Shown: in pieces, positions 24,144-32,821 of the stretch
How the letters are laid out: the number at the start of each line of letters is the position of its first letter
Numbering within the stretch: the first letter of the stretch is position 1
NCBI GenBank assembly: GCA_040389445.1
Contig: JAZJZX010000013.1
Coordinates: 194,690-258,689, forward strand
From: UBA5189 sp040389445
GTDB lineage: Bacteria; Chloroflexota; Limnocylindria; Limnocylindrales; CSP1-4
DNA length: 64,000 nt
Reading direction: 5' to 3'
Position numbers and translations under genes: made by a program
Notes under the pieces: model-generated
Told to the model about the DNA's origin: nothing
The model's database searches: none
Seen by the model: only the letters and a program-made list of their open reading frames with translations

Positions 24144-24476
24144 ATGCTCTCCCGCCCGCAGGATTTCAAGGCCCTCCAGGAGCGAGGGACCATGCGGTCC
24201 CACCCGCTCCTCGCAGCCCGAGTCCTGCGGACCGACCTCGAGACGACGCGTTTCGGAGTGGCGACGAGCCGAGGAATCGGCTCGGCTGTCGTTCGCAATC
24301 GTGTCCGGCGACGCATCCGTGAGGCACTTCGATCGATGGGGCCGATGATCCAGCCCGGCTGGGACATCCTCCTGATCGCTCGAGCAGGGCTCGTCGAGGT
24401 TGATTACGACACACTGGCAGGGACACTCCGGCGGCAACTGGCCCGCGGCGGAGTGCTGGAAGGGAGCACTGGGTGA
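24144..24476 (+). CDS. rnpA: Ribonuclease P protein component
   Basis: Basic protein (about 110 residues) that assists RNase P RNA in 5' processing of tRNA precursors. Typical elements are LSRPQDFKALQERG at the start, the central RFGVATSRGIGSAVVRNRVRRRIREALR, which carries the RNR RNA-binding motif, and the ending DYDTLAGTLRRQLA. ATG 24144 is used; the GTG just before it (24141) is equally possible, and no strong ribosome-binding site decides. It lies 35 bases after rpmH and overlaps yidD by four bases (GTGA). Confidence 0.95.
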   Translation: MLSRPQDFKALQERGTMRSHPLLAARVLRTDLETTRFGVATSRGIGSAVVRNRVRRRIREALRSMGPMIQPGWDILLIARAGLVEVDYDTLAGTLRRQLARGGVLEGSTG

Positions 24477-24679
24477 AGCGCCTCGGCATCGGGTTGATCC
24501 ACCTGTACCGATTCGCGTTTTCGTGGCTCCCGTCATCCTGCCGTTATGAGCCTTCCTGTTCGCGCTACACCGAACAGGCCATCGAGCGCTACGGCCTGCT
24601 TCGTGGCGGCTGGATGGGGGCTCGCAGGATCGCGAGCTGTCACCCCGGCAACCCGGGCGGCTACGACCCAGTTCGCTGA
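24473..24679 (+). CDS. yidD: Membrane protein insertion efficiency factor YidD
   Basis: A 68-residue protein with the invariant Cys pattern CRYEPSCSRYTEQAIERYG and the GWMGARRIASCHPGNPGGYDPV ending of YidD. It has an amphipathic N terminus (LIHLYRFAFSWLP) and helps YidC-mediated insertion at the cytosolic membrane face. It starts at GTG 24473 within the rnpA stop and is followed 14 bases later by yidC. Confidence 0.95.
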   Translation: MKRLGIGLIHLYRFAFSWLPSSCRYEPSCSRYTEQAIERYGLLRGGWMGARRIASCHPGNPGGYDPVR

Positions 24680-24693
24680 GCAAAGGACCTGAC

Positions 24694-25875
24694 GTGACCT
24701 TCCGCACCTGGATGACCCGCCTCGCCCCGCTGCTCGCGATCCTGATCGTGGCGCTGCTCGTCGTCGCATGCGGTCCGGGATCCACCGCAAGCCTCCCGCC
24801 CGGCGTGACGCCGGCCCCGACGGCCACGCCGCCGGCCGGCATCGCCCTGGCGCCCGCCGAATTGAAGGCAGATCCGTTCAGCCTCCTGTCGTGGCTGTTC
24901 ACGCCGATCTTCCAGGTCTTCTTCATCACGCTCGTGCTGCTGGACAAGGCCACCGGGAACATAGCCATCGCGATCATCCTGCTGACCATCCTGATCAAGG
25001 TCGTGCTGATCCCGATCTTCCGTCGCCAGATCGTCTCGACCCGTCGGATGCAGCTGATCGGACCCGAGGTCAAGGAGATCCAGCGCCGGTTCAAGGGCGA
25101 TCGGGTCAAGGTCCAGCAAGCCACCGCTGCGCTCTACAAGGAGCGAGGCGTCTCGCCGGCAGGCTGCCTGCCGGCCTTCCTGCAGATGCTCCTGTTGATA
25201 CCCCTTTACTCCGTCTTCAGTCAGGGCCTGCAGAATTTCAATCCGCAGGCGATGCTGGACGTGTTCGGGTTCCGGATCCTGGACCTGGGTTGCGACCCGG
25301 CGCCGATCTTCAACTCGGCCGGCCACGTGCTCAACCCCTGTCTCAACCCGAAAGCCTTCGGCGTCGATTGGGGGGTCCCTGAAGTGATCCTCGGGCAGCC
25401 AGGGGCCATTTTCTCGGGCCTCAGCCTCCTCGCCGTCATCTCGTCGCTGGTCCAGCTCGTCGCCTCGCGGATGACCATGCCGCCGGCAAGCGCCTCGGGG
25501 GTCGATGACGCGAACGTTCGAACGCAGCGCCAGATGGCGATCTTCCTGCCGTTCATTTCCCTGATCTACGGCAGCATCCTTCCGGCCGGTCTGTTCCTGT
25601 ACTGGATCGGATCGACCATCTTCTCGATTGTCCAGCAGTACCTGATCATTGGCTGGGGCGGGATGTTCCCGATCTTCGGCCGAACGCCAGGCTTCGCTGT
25701 GGGGCACGAGCCTCGCTTCCCGGTCGCCGCAGCGCCGGCGCCGGCCACCTCCTCGAGCGCGGCGGGAACGCCGGCACGATCCACCACCGAACGATCGCCC
25801 CTCGACCGATCTGCGTCTGCGGCGGCAACCGTCCGCCAGCGCGGTCGACAGGGGCGACGAGGGAGACGACGATGA
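24694..25875 (+). CDS. yidC: YidC/Oxa1 membrane insertase, lipoprotein-type signal
   Basis: About 393 residues. The N-terminal signal ends in a lipobox, LLVVACGPG, with Cys26 as probable lipid-modified residue, as in Gram-positive YidC. The 60KD_IMP core follows with five helices: PIFQVFFITLVLLDKATGN, the arginine-bearing LIKVVLIPIFRRQIVSTRRMQ, a charged cytosolic hairpin (EVKEIQRRFKGDRVKVQQATAALYKERGVSPAGCL), and the late FLPFISLIYGSILPAGLFLYW. An extra loop between helices (about 175-225) contains Cys residues. The C terminus is basic and Pro/Ala-rich, suitable for ribosome binding. The start GTG 24694 has AAGGA seven bases upstream. It overlaps nothing; jag begins 19 bases later. Confidence 0.95.
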   Translation: MTFRTWMTRLAPLLAILIVALLVVACGPGSTASLPPGVTPAPTATPPAGIALAPAELKADPFSLLSWLFTPIFQVFFITLVLLDKATGNIAIAIILLTILIKVVLIPIFRRQIVSTRRMQLIGPEVKEIQRRFKGDRVKVQQATAALYKERGVSPAGCLPAFLQMLLLIPLYSVFSQGLQNFNPQAMLDVFGFRILDLGCDPAPIFNSAGHVLNPCLNPKAFGVDWGVPEVILGQPGAIFSGLSLLAVISSLVQLVASRMTMPPASASGVDDANVRTQRQMAIFLPFISLIYGSILPAGLFLYWIGSTIFSIVQQYLIIGWGGMFPIFGRTPGFAVGHEPRFPVAAAPAPATSSSAAGTPARSTTERSPLDRSASAAATVRQRGRQGRRGRRR

Positions 25876-25894
25876 ACCTGAGCACAACCACGTC

Positions 25895-26944
25895 ATGAGC
25901 GCCTACCGTGAGTTCACCGGCAAGACCGTCGAAGAGGCCCTCCGACTTGCCCGGGAAGCGTTTGGCGCCGGCCTCGATGACCTCGACTTCGAGATCCTGA
26001 CACCCGGCAGCCGCGGGGTCCTGGGCATGGGAGCCGAACCGGCTCGAATCCTGGCGGCCCCGCGCTCCGAGCTTGGTGGGGCTGCACCGAAACGAGAGGC
26101 CGCCTCCGCACGGCCGCTTCCCGCCCCGCCCCCTGCACGCGAGGATCGCCAGGATCGACCGCCGTTCGATCGCGATCGAACCCCGCGCCGCGACGATCGC
26201 AGCGAGAGCGGGCCCCGTCCCGACGATCGCAGCGTGCGCGGGCCCGGGCGCGGCGATCGACCAGCTCCCTCCGCGGCACCGCGTCGCGATGAGCGGCCTC
26301 CCCGCCGTGACGATCGGGGAGATCGACCCCGGTCCGACAACCGTCCTCGTCGTGAGGACCGCGGCGACCGGGCACCCCGACCCGTCGGGGACCTGACCGC
26401 CTCGGAGGTCGCCGAGGTGGCGGCCCTGCGCGGCTCGGTAGCCGTCGAACGCGCCGAACTGGAAGCCGCCGAGGCTTCGCCCGAGGCGCTGGCCGCCGGC
26501 AAGGTGATCCTCGAGAAGCTGCTCTCGCTCATGGGCTTTCACGTCACCGTCACGATCGAATCCTCCGAGACGAGCCGCCTCAACGTCACCGGTGAGGAAG
26601 ACGAGCGCGAGGCGCTCGGAGCACTCATCGGCCGCAAGGGCGAGCGACTCAGCGCCCTGCAGCACATCGTCAACCTGATGCTCTCGCGCGAGATGGGCGC
26701 CTGGACCCGCATCCTCGTGGACGTGGAGGACTACCGCGGTCGGCGGGAACGCCAGCTCCGGGAGATCGCCGAACGCGCTGCGCAGCGCGTGATCGAGACC
26801 GGCAAGATGCTCCAGCTCGAGGCGATGCCGGCGCTCGAACGGCGCTGGGTCCACCTCGCCCTGCGAAATCACGCCGAGGTCGCCACCCAGTCCATCGGGG
26901 AAGAGCCAAACCGTCGGATCATCGTCCTGCCACGCGTGGGTTGA
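25895..26944 (+). CDS. khpB: RNA-binding protein KhpB/Jag with long charged linker
   Basis: About 349 residues. The Jag_N domain (MSAYREFTGKTVEEALRL...GSRGVLGMGAEPARI, residues 1-52) is followed by a 120-residue linker that is almost wholly Arg, Asp, Pro and Gly (repeats such as RRDDR and RPDDRS) and probably disordered. The KH domain has the GxxG loop in LIGRKGERLSALQHIVN. The R3H domain ends with ERRWVHLALRNHAEV, holding the Arg-x3-His pair. KhpB binds many RNAs and affects cell elongation and division in Firmicutes. ATG 25895 gives a full Jag_N; no clear Shine-Dalgarno. It closes the rpmH-jag run. Confidence 0.92.
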   Translation: MSAYREFTGKTVEEALRLAREAFGAGLDDLDFEILTPGSRGVLGMGAEPARILAAPRSELGGAAPKREAASARPLPAPPPAREDRQDRPPFDRDRTPRRDDRSESGPRPDDRSVRGPGRGDRPAPSAAPRRDERPPRRDDRGDRPRSDNRPRREDRGDRAPRPVGDLTASEVAEVAALRGSVAVERAELEAAEASPEALAAGKVILEKLLSLMGFHVTVTIESSETSRLNVTGEEDEREALGALIGRKGERLSALQHIVNLMLSREMGAWTRILVDVEDYRGRRERQLREIAERAAQRVIETGKMLQLEAMPALERRWVHLALRNHAEVATQSIGEEPNRRIIVLPRVG

Positions 26945-26945
26945 A

Positions 26946-26964
26946 CGCCGGGGCCGTCCCGGCG
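26946..26964 (+). terminator. Hairpin after khpB
   Basis: CGCCGGG, loop GCCGT, CCCGGCG begins two bases after the khpB stop. The stem is perfect and strong but no T-run follows, so this is either a non-canonical terminator or an mRNA-stabilising 3' hairpin. Confidence 0.45.
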
Positions 26965-27056
26965 AGCCCGCTTGACGGAAGCCGGTAGGATGACGCTTCG
27001 TCACGCACGCTGGTTCGTGCGCGTCAGCCCAGTGATCGGCGAGTCAACCGCGGCGG

Positions 27057-29075
27057 GTGGCGCTCGATCGGCAGTTGCTCGGGGTTCAAGCGCACATGGA
27101 TGACCTGCAGACCGTCGGCCGGCCTGAAGACCTTCAGGCACTGGAGGATCCCGCATCCGGGACCCTGCCCATGCCGGACGATCCCGTGCTCGTCGAACCG
27201 CAGGCCATGGTCGAGGCCGCGGCTCGACGGCGTTCGCGCCGGCCCGTGACGAGGTTCCTGGTCGGGTTCACGTTCGGCTTGCTGGCCGTCCTCACGGCGT
27301 CGGCTGGCGCGCTCGCTGCCTACGAATCCTCCAATGCAGGGAAGATCCTCCCCGGCGTTCATGCTGGATCGGTGGACCTTTCCGGGCTGACCCCGTCGGT
27401 CGCTGCGGCCCGGCTTCGGGACGCCTTTGCATCACTCGGCGACGGACAGCTCGTCCTGCGTGCTGCCGGTTCCGAACGAACCGTGACCTATGCCGACCTT
27501 GGCCGTCGCGTCGATGTGGACCGGATCGTGACGCTCGCCATGGCCATCGGCCGCGAGGGGCCCGCGATCGAGCGGATCGCGTCGAATGTCCGGATGTTCG
27601 TCAGCGGCAAGGAAATCATGCCGATCGTCACCATCGAACGGGCGGTCCTCCGGCGCGAAATCGCGGCGCTGGCCGCCCTTGCCGCGGTGGTTCCCGTCGA
27701 TGGAAGCGTCGAATCGGGCGAGGTCGGGTTCGTCCTCAAGCCTGGTACCGACGGACGTATCGCCGAGGTCGACAAGACGCTTGAGGCAGCGGAGGCGCTG
27801 CTCATCGACCCGTCCGCTCCCGCGTCGGCGCGCCTGTCCCTGCCGATCCAGGTGATCGAACCCGACGTCACGACGGCAGAAGCCACCCTCGCCCTTGAGG
27901 CCGCCACCCGCATCGCCGTCGATACCACGCTCGTCGATGCCGGAGATTCGTGGGTCATCACGGCCGCCCAGCTGCGCAGCTGGATCTCCTTCGAGCGGTC
28001 GGTCGACGGTGCATACCGCCCCGTGGTCGCCCGGGAGGGCCTGGAGGCCGGACTCACCGCGATTGCCGGCGAGGTGGCCGTCGCCCCGGTGGATGCGACC
28101 TTCCTGTTCAGTGACAGCAAGAACGTCGTCGGCGTGACCAATGCGAAGAACGGTCGCGCCCTCGACGTCGCCGGCACGGTCGATTCGCTCGTGGAACTCG
28201 TCCAGCAGCGGTCCGACGGCCTGAGTGTCTCTCGCGTCGCGATCAGCGTTGCGACGGTCGAGCCGGCGCTCACGACGGCCGAGGCGACACGAACGGCCCC
28301 ATTGATGAAGTCGATTGGAGAATGGACGACCTACTTCCCAATCGGCATCAAGAACGGCAACGGCGCCAACATCTGGATCCCGGCCCGGAACATCGACGGC
28401 ATGGTGATCCTCCCCGGTGAGTGGTTCGACTTCTGGAACGCAATCGGACCCGTGACACGGGCCGCCGGCTACAAGGACGGCGGAGCGATCATCAACGGAC
28501 GTACCGAGCCCCAGGGCGCACTTGCCGGCGGGATCTGCTCCACGTCGACGACGCTCTTCAACGCCGCCCTCCGGGCCGGCCTGGAGATGGGCGCTCGTCG
28601 GAATCACTACTACTACATCGACCGGTACCCCCTGGGTCTCGACGCGACCGTCTTCCAGAGCAGTTCGGGCTCGGTCCAGACCATGTCCTTCCGCAACGAC
28701 ACCTCCTACCCGATCCTCATCCGCGGTTCGGGCTGGAGCGTCGGCAACAAGGGCTACGTGAAGTTCGCCATCTGGTCGGTTCCGGACGGGCGGACGGTGA
28801 ATCTCTCGACGCCGATCGTCAAGAACGTGAAGCCTGCCTCCGACACCACCGAGTACACGACGGACCTCGCCCCGGGCGTCAAGGAACGGGTGGAGTACCC
28901 GGTCGACGGCAAGGACGTCTGGACGACATGGACGGTTCGCGACGCCGCGGGCACCGTCATCCACCAGAAGACGTACTACTCGCGCTACGCGAGGATCACG
29001 GGGATCCTCAGGATCGGGATTTCACCCGCGCCGTCGCCGACACCGGTCCCAGCACCGATACCTCCGGCACCCTGA
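27057..29075 (+). CDS. VanW-family cell-envelope protein
   Basis: About 672 residues from GTG 27057 (ATG 27096 is an alternative start). One membrane anchor at about 63-85 (TRFLVGFTFGLLAVLTASAGALAAY) is followed by an exterior region with two peptidoglycan-binding_4-like halves. The VanW domain lies at about 425-580: ARNIDGMVILPGEWFDFWNAIG, GGAIINGRTEPQGALAGGICSTSTTLFNAAL and RRNHYYYIDRYPLGLDATVF. A C-terminal G5-like or immunoglobulin-like part ends in a Pro-rich tail. VanW proteins occur near peptidoglycan genes and in a vancomycin-resistance operon, but their biochemical role is unknown. It is convergent with the Fur-like gene, three bases apart. Confidence 0.88.
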   Translation: MALDRQLLGVQAHMDDLQTVGRPEDLQALEDPASGTLPMPDDPVLVEPQAMVEAAARRRSRRPVTRFLVGFTFGLLAVLTASAGALAAYESSNAGKILPGVHAGSVDLSGLTPSVAAARLRDAFASLGDGQLVLRAAGSERTVTYADLGRRVDVDRIVTLAMAIGREGPAIERIASNVRMFVSGKEIMPIVTIERAVLRREIAALAALAAVVPVDGSVESGEVGFVLKPGTDGRIAEVDKTLEAAEALLIDPSAPASARLSLPIQVIEPDVTTAEATLALEAATRIAVDTTLVDAGDSWVITAAQLRSWISFERSVDGAYRPVVAREGLEAGLTAIAGEVAVAPVDATFLFSDSKNVVGVTNAKNGRALDVAGTVDSLVELVQQRSDGLSVSRVAISVATVEPALTTAEATRTAPLMKSIGEWTTYFPIGIKNGNGANIWIPARNIDGMVILPGEWFDFWNAIGPVTRAAGYKDGGAIINGRTEPQGALAGGICSTSTTLFNAALRAGLEMGARRNHYYYIDRYPLGLDATVFQSSSGSVQTMSFRNDTSYPILIRGSGWSVGNKGYVKFAIWSVPDGRTVNLSTPIVKNVKPASDTTEYTTDLAPGVKERVEYPVDGKDVWTTWTVRDAAGTVIHQKTYYSRYARITGILRIGISPAPSPTPVPAPIPPAP

Positions 29076-29078
29076 AAC

Positions 29079-29543
29079 TCAGGCACCCGAGCCGGCTCCC
29101 GGCTCGCCCTGGCAGGCGGGACACAGCCCGAACAGCTCCAGGCGATGCACGTCGATGCGATAGCCGCTCTCGGCGGCGATCCGGTTGACCACGCCGGCCA
29201 GTCCCGTGTCGTCGACATCGACGGCCCGGCCGCACGCGGCACAGACGACGTGGTGGTGGTGATCCGCCGGTTCACAGGCGATGTAGGCGTGTTCGCCGGA
29301 AGGCAGGTCAATTCGCTCGATCGCGCCTACCCCCTCGAGCGCGTCGAGGGTCCGGAAGATCGTTGCTCGCCCGATCCCCGGCGTCCGATCCGCGGCATCG
29401 TCGACGAGGTCGGCGGCGGTGAAATGTCCCTCGCGACGGGCGATGAGATCCGCCACCGCACGGCGCGGACCGGTCAGTCGATATCCGGCCCTGTCCAGCG
29501 CGGCCAGCGGCGAATCGGGCGCGTCGGTTGCCATCGCGTTCAC
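29079..29543 (-). CDS. Fur-family metal-responsive repressor
   Basis: About 154 residues. The winged-helix part reads LDRAGYRLTGPRRAVADLIARREGHFTAADL and RATIFRTLDALEGVGAIERI. The dimer/metal domain has DHHHHVVCAACGRAVDVDD with the first Cys pair and LFGLCPACQ with the second, a complete structural Zn site. The histidine run fits a regulatory Zn or Fe site, so Zur or Fur specificity cannot be separated. GTG 29543 is chosen because a -10-like box lies six bases upstream; ATG 29534 is also plausible. Targets are unknown. Confidence 0.88.
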   Translation of the reverse strand: MNAMATDAPDSPLAALDRAGYRLTGPRRAVADLIARREGHFTAADLVDDAADRTPGIGRATIFRTLDALEGVGAIERIDLPSGEHAYIACEPADHHHHVVCAACGRAVDVDDTGLAGVVNRIAAESGYRIDVHRLELFGLCPACQGEPGAGSGA

Positions 29544-29549
29544 GTCGAC

Positions 29550-29555
29550 AGGATA
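29550..29555 (-). promoter_or_regulatory. -10 box next to the Fur-like start codon
   Basis: TATCCT on the minus strand ends six bases before GTG 29543, the geometry of a leaderless transcript. No -35 or Shine-Dalgarno was seen. Confidence 0.35.
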
Positions 29556-29610
29556 CCCGGCCCGGTACCGGCGGCTCGGAGCGGGAAGCATCCGCCAGCA
29601 GGCCCCGCGT

Positions 29611-30660
29611 TCAGATTCGCGGGTCTCCGATCGTGGCGAACTTTCGGCGGTAGGCTGCCGGCGTCAGCCCCGTCTTGCGCTTGAAGAGCCGTCGGAAGAA
29701 GGTGGGATCCTCATAGCCAACCTGGTTGCCGACGTCATCGAGGCGCGCCGAGCCGGTCTCGATCCGCTGCTTCGCCTCGTCGATCCGGACCTCGTGCACG
29801 TACTCGATCGGCAGGTAGCCCGTTGCCGCCCGGAACCGGCGACCGAATGTGCGTCGATTCAGCCCTGACTGTTCGGCCATCGCCGCCACGGGGTTCACGT
29901 TTGCATAGTGCCGGGCGATCCAGGCCTGGCATCGGCCGATGGCCGCATCGTCCAGCTGGACCCGCCGGTTCATCGCCGCGAATGGAAGCTGCCCGTCCTC
30001 GTGTCCGGCGAGCAGGTAGACCTTTGCCGTCCGCACCGCGTGCTCACGGCCGCAGAGCCGATTGATGAGGTGGAGCGCAAGGTCCTGCCACGACGTGACA
30101 CCGCCGGCGGTGATGATGCCGTCCCCCTCGGCGTCCAGGTTGAGGATCGAGCGGTCGGAAAACTCGACGCTGGGATACTGCTTCCGGAAGAGATCGCCGT
30201 AGGCCCAGTGGGTGGCGCACGGCCGGCCGTCGAGCAGGCCGGCCTCGGCGAGGAGCAGCGAGCCGGTGCAGACAGACGCGATGAGCGATCCGTTCGCGTG
30301 CATCCGTCTCAGCCAGACGACCTCGCTGGCGTAGCGACCGCGGGGAGCGGTGTCAATCGGCGTGTACAGGTCGCACACGATCGCAACATCCACCCGGTCC
30401 GTTTCGCGGATCCCGGCATGGGGCTCGACGACGATGTTCCCGAAACAGCGGAACGGCTCCGGTTGCGCCGCCACGATCCGGACGTCGAGAAGGCCGTCGC
30501 CCGGCGTCCCGAGGGTCATGTCCGGGAACACGGTGCCGACCGACAGCAGGACGTCGTACAGGCCGTACAGCACGGATGCCGATGTCTCGGGCGCGGCGAG
30601 CAGGGCGATCACCGGCCTGGGTGCGGCTCCCGGAGACCCATCGCGCGCTGAAGATGTCAC
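29611..30660 (-). CDS. GlxA-type transcriptional regulator (DJ-1/PfpI plus AraC domains)
   Basis: About 349 residues. Residues 15-190 form a DJ-1/PfpI-like sensor (VIALLAAPETSASVLYGLYDVL; nucleophile-elbow segment LIASVCTGSLLLAEAGLLDG; THWAYGDLFRKQYPSVEF). Residues 245-345 are an AraC helix-turn-helix pair (IGRCQAWIARHYANVNPVAAMAE and VGYEDPTFFRRLFKRKTGLTPAAYRRKF). Family members control catabolism of nitrogen compounds and quaternary amines. The start GTG 30660 follows the stop-free region and gives the normal length. It is divergent from the FAD oxidase, with 130 bases between starts, so that gene is the likely target. Confidence 0.88.
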   Translation of the reverse strand: MTSSARDGSPGAAPRPVIALLAAPETSASVLYGLYDVLLSVGTVFPDMTLGTPGDGLLDVRIVAAQPEPFRCFGNIVVEPHAGIRETDRVDVAIVCDLYTPIDTAPRGRYASEVVWLRRMHANGSLIASVCTGSLLLAEAGLLDGRPCATHWAYGDLFRKQYPSVEFSDRSILNLDAEGDGIITAGGVTSWQDLALHLINRLCGREHAVRTAKVYLLAGHEDGQLPFAAMNRRVQLDDAAIGRCQAWIARHYANVNPVAAMAEQSGLNRRTFGRRFRAATGYLPIEYVHEVRIDEAKQRIETGSARLDDVGNQVGYEDPTFFRRLFKRKTGLTPAAYRRKFATIGDPRI

Positions 30661-30790
30661 ATTCGCCCCGTTTCGCGGCAATCTGTCTCTGGCAGCATCG
30701 CACGCCGGCGTCGACACTTCCAGTCCGAACGGCACCGCCCACCGACAAACCGCCGCACCGACAAACCGCCCCTTCAGTGGAGACGATGCG

Positions 30791-32224
30791 ATGCGTACCA
30801 AGGCCGACAGCACCGATTCGATCGACTCGCCAATTCCCGCGGCGGCCATCGACGCCTTGCGCGGCGCCGTCCTGGGCGAGGTGCTCACGGCCACCGATGC
30901 CGGGTATGACGACGCCCGGGCGGTCTGGAACGCGATGATCGACCGACGCCCGGCGGCCATCGTGCGCGCCCGGGGGACGGCGGATGTGGTCGCCGCGGTC
31001 AACCTGGCTCGCGAGCACGGCCTGCCGGTCTCGATCCGCGGCGGCGGGCACAACGTCGCCGGGCACGCCGTCGGTGACCGGAGCGTCATGATCAACCTGT
31101 CCGGGATGCGGGCCGTAGACGTCGATCCAGAGCAGCAGCGCGCCCGCGTCGAGGGCGGGGCGACGTGGGGCGATGTCGATCGGGCCACGCAGGCCTTCGG
31201 GCTCGCGACGCCGGGTGGGTTGATCTCCGATACCGGCGTCGCGGGACTCACGTTGAGCGGCGGTATCGGCTGGCTCCGGAGCCGGCACGGCCTGTGCATC
31301 GACAACCTCGTGGCGGCCGAGGTCGTGACCGCCGATGGGCGCGTCGTCCGGGCCTCGGCTGAGGACCATGCGGACCTGCTGTGGGCTCTCAAGGGCGGCG
31401 GCGGCAACTTCGGGGTCGTCACCGCCTTCGAGTTCAAGCTCCACCCGGTCGGACCGACGGTCATGTTTGCCGCCCCGATCTATCCCATCGAAGTCGGACC
31501 CGGACCCATCCGCTTCTGGCGAGACTTCCTGGCGGACAAGCACGACCGCGTGGGATCGCTCGTCGAGTTTTCGACGATCCCGGAGGACCCCGGCTACCCT
31601 GAGGCGGCCTGGGGCCGACGCGTCTACACGATCGCCGCGGCGTATGCCGGCGATGCGGATGAGGGCGAGGCGCTGCTCCAGCCACTGCGCGAGCTTGGCG
31701 AGATGGTGACCGACTTCTGTGGTCAGATCGCGTACGTGGACATGCAGCAGCTCTTCGACACCATCATTCCGTTCGGCCGGTACCGCTCCTACTGGAAGAG
31801 CCGCTACCTGAGCGGCCTGCCGGACGAGGCGATCGACCGGATCATCGAGGGCAACCTGCGCCCGCCGTCGCCCAACACGCTGTCCTCGATCTGGAACTTC
31901 GGCGGCGCGACGGCGCGGGTCGGGCCGGGCGAGACCGCGTTCGGGGATCGATCCATGCCCTGGATGTTCTCCATCGACTCGATCTGGAGCGCGGCCGACG
32001 ACGACGACGCGAACATCGCCTGGACGCGCGACTTCTGGCAGCGCCTGGAGCCGCACTCGCAGGAGGGCCGGATCTACCTGAACTTCGCCGGCCTGGGCGA
32101 GGATGGGGAGGAGCTCGTGCGCCGGTCATATGGCGACACGTTCGGGAGGCTCGCGGCGATCAAGCGCCGCTACGACCCAACCAATGTCTTCCGGTTCAAC
32201 CAGAACATCCGGCCGGAAGCTTGA
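30791..32224 (+). CDS. FAD-linked oxidoreductase, berberine-bridge-enzyme type
   Basis: About 477 residues. The PCMH-type FAD domain shows IVRARGTADVVAAVNLARE, VSIRGGGHNVAGHAVGD with the His expected to carry 8-alpha-histidyl FAD, VEGGATWGDVDRATQAFGLATPGG and TLSGGIGWLRSRHGLCIDN. The C-terminal BBE segment ends YGDTFGRLAAIKRRYDPTNVFRFNQNI. Such enzymes oxidise sugars, alcohols or alkaloid-like compounds with O2 or another acceptor; the substrate is unknown. ATG 30791 has GGAG eight bases upstream. Divergent from the GlxA-type regulator, convergent with ssrA. Confidence 0.9.
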   Translation: MRTKADSTDSIDSPIPAAAIDALRGAVLGEVLTATDAGYDDARAVWNAMIDRRPAAIVRARGTADVVAAVNLAREHGLPVSIRGGGHNVAGHAVGDRSVMINLSGMRAVDVDPEQQRARVEGGATWGDVDRATQAFGLATPGGLISDTGVAGLTLSGGIGWLRSRHGLCIDNLVAAEVVTADGRVVRASAEDHADLLWALKGGGGNFGVVTAFEFKLHPVGPTVMFAAPIYPIEVGPGPIRFWRDFLADKHDRVGSLVEFSTIPEDPGYPEAAWGRRVYTIAAAYAGDADEGEALLQPLRELGEMVTDFCGQIAYVDMQQLFDTIIPFGRYRSYWKSRYLSGLPDEAIDRIIEGNLRPPSPNTLSSIWNFGGATARVGPGETAFGDRSMPWMFSIDSIWSAADDDDANIAWTRDFWQRLEPHSQEGRIYLNFAGLGEDGEELVRRSYGDTFGRLAAIKRRYDPTNVFRFNQNIRPEA

Positions 32225-32245
32225 TGGCGTAGCGAAGTCTGGGTG

Positions 32246-32619
32246 TGGTGGAGATGGGGGAGAGTCGAACTCCCCGTCCAGAGCCCTTCGGCAGCAACCA
32301 CTACGAGCGTGTCCGATCGTTTTCGTCAACCATCCAGGCGGGGATCGGCACTCTCCCGGTTGGTCCAGTCACGTGTCTCTAGATCGAGCTTGCTCCCGGG
32401 CTACGCGACGCTCATCCGGGCTGCAGCCCCGCTGAATGACGCTTCCACGACCCGCGGGACTGAGGTCGCTTCCACGCTCACCTTACCGCCTAAGCGGCGA
32501 GGGCGAGAGTCGACTGCTTGTTGGCAGTTACTTCGTTTTGCCGCCTGTTTAACGAGGCCTGACGGCACCTCGGCTCGCGTTCACTGTCAGCCAGACCCTG
32601 TCGAAACCACGCATCCCCA
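32246..32619 (-). ncRNA. ssrA: Transfer-messenger RNA
   Basis: The 374-base RNA rescues stalled ribosomes. The 5' end (from 32619, minus strand) reads GGGGATGCGTGGTTTCGACA, the standard tmRNA opening. The 3' end has the T-arm-like GTTCGACTC and encoded CCA (32246-32248). The first seven bases GGGGATG pair with CATCTCC before the ACCA to form the acceptor stem. The tag frame begins at a GCC resume codon after AGTAACT and encodes ANKQSTLALAA followed by TAG; the LALAA ending is a typical protease signal. smpB lies 3.8 kb away on the same strand. Confidence 0.96.
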
Positions 32620-32652
32620 CAGGATCGAGACGCGCGCCGGCGACTCGGGACC

Positions 32653-32681
32653 AGTCTAGCGGAGGTCGCCAGATCGGCCAA
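32653..32681 (-). promoter_or_regulatory. ssrA promoter
   Basis: On the minus strand TTGGCC (32681-32676), 17 bases, TAGACT (32658-32653). The start would fall about 28 bases before the mature tmRNA 5' end, consistent with RNase P trimming of a short leader. Confidence 0.65.
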
Positions 32682-32821
32682 CCCGCTGGTCCAGGAACAT
32701 GGAGCGTCCGAATGCGGCAACGAGCACGAGGGCGGCCGGGACTCGGCAGGGAGCGGCCGCATCCGGCACGTCGGGAGCCCTGTACGATCCCCCTGTCTGA
32801 ACGCACCATTGGAGATCTTCG

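Noticed and set aside
24771..24850. Premature-signal idea: yidC as a lipoprotein fused by error to an insertase
   Set aside because: Lipobox signals are normal in Gram-positive-type YidC; no fusion is needed.
26946..26964. Riboswitch between khpB and the VanW gene
   Set aside because: The short spacer contains one simple hairpin directly after the khpB stop, without a conserved aptamer core.
30350..30790. N-terminal extension of the FAD oxidase back to 30350
   Set aside because: It would overlap the divergent regulator, and ATG 30791 has a good ribosome-binding site and family-like N terminus.
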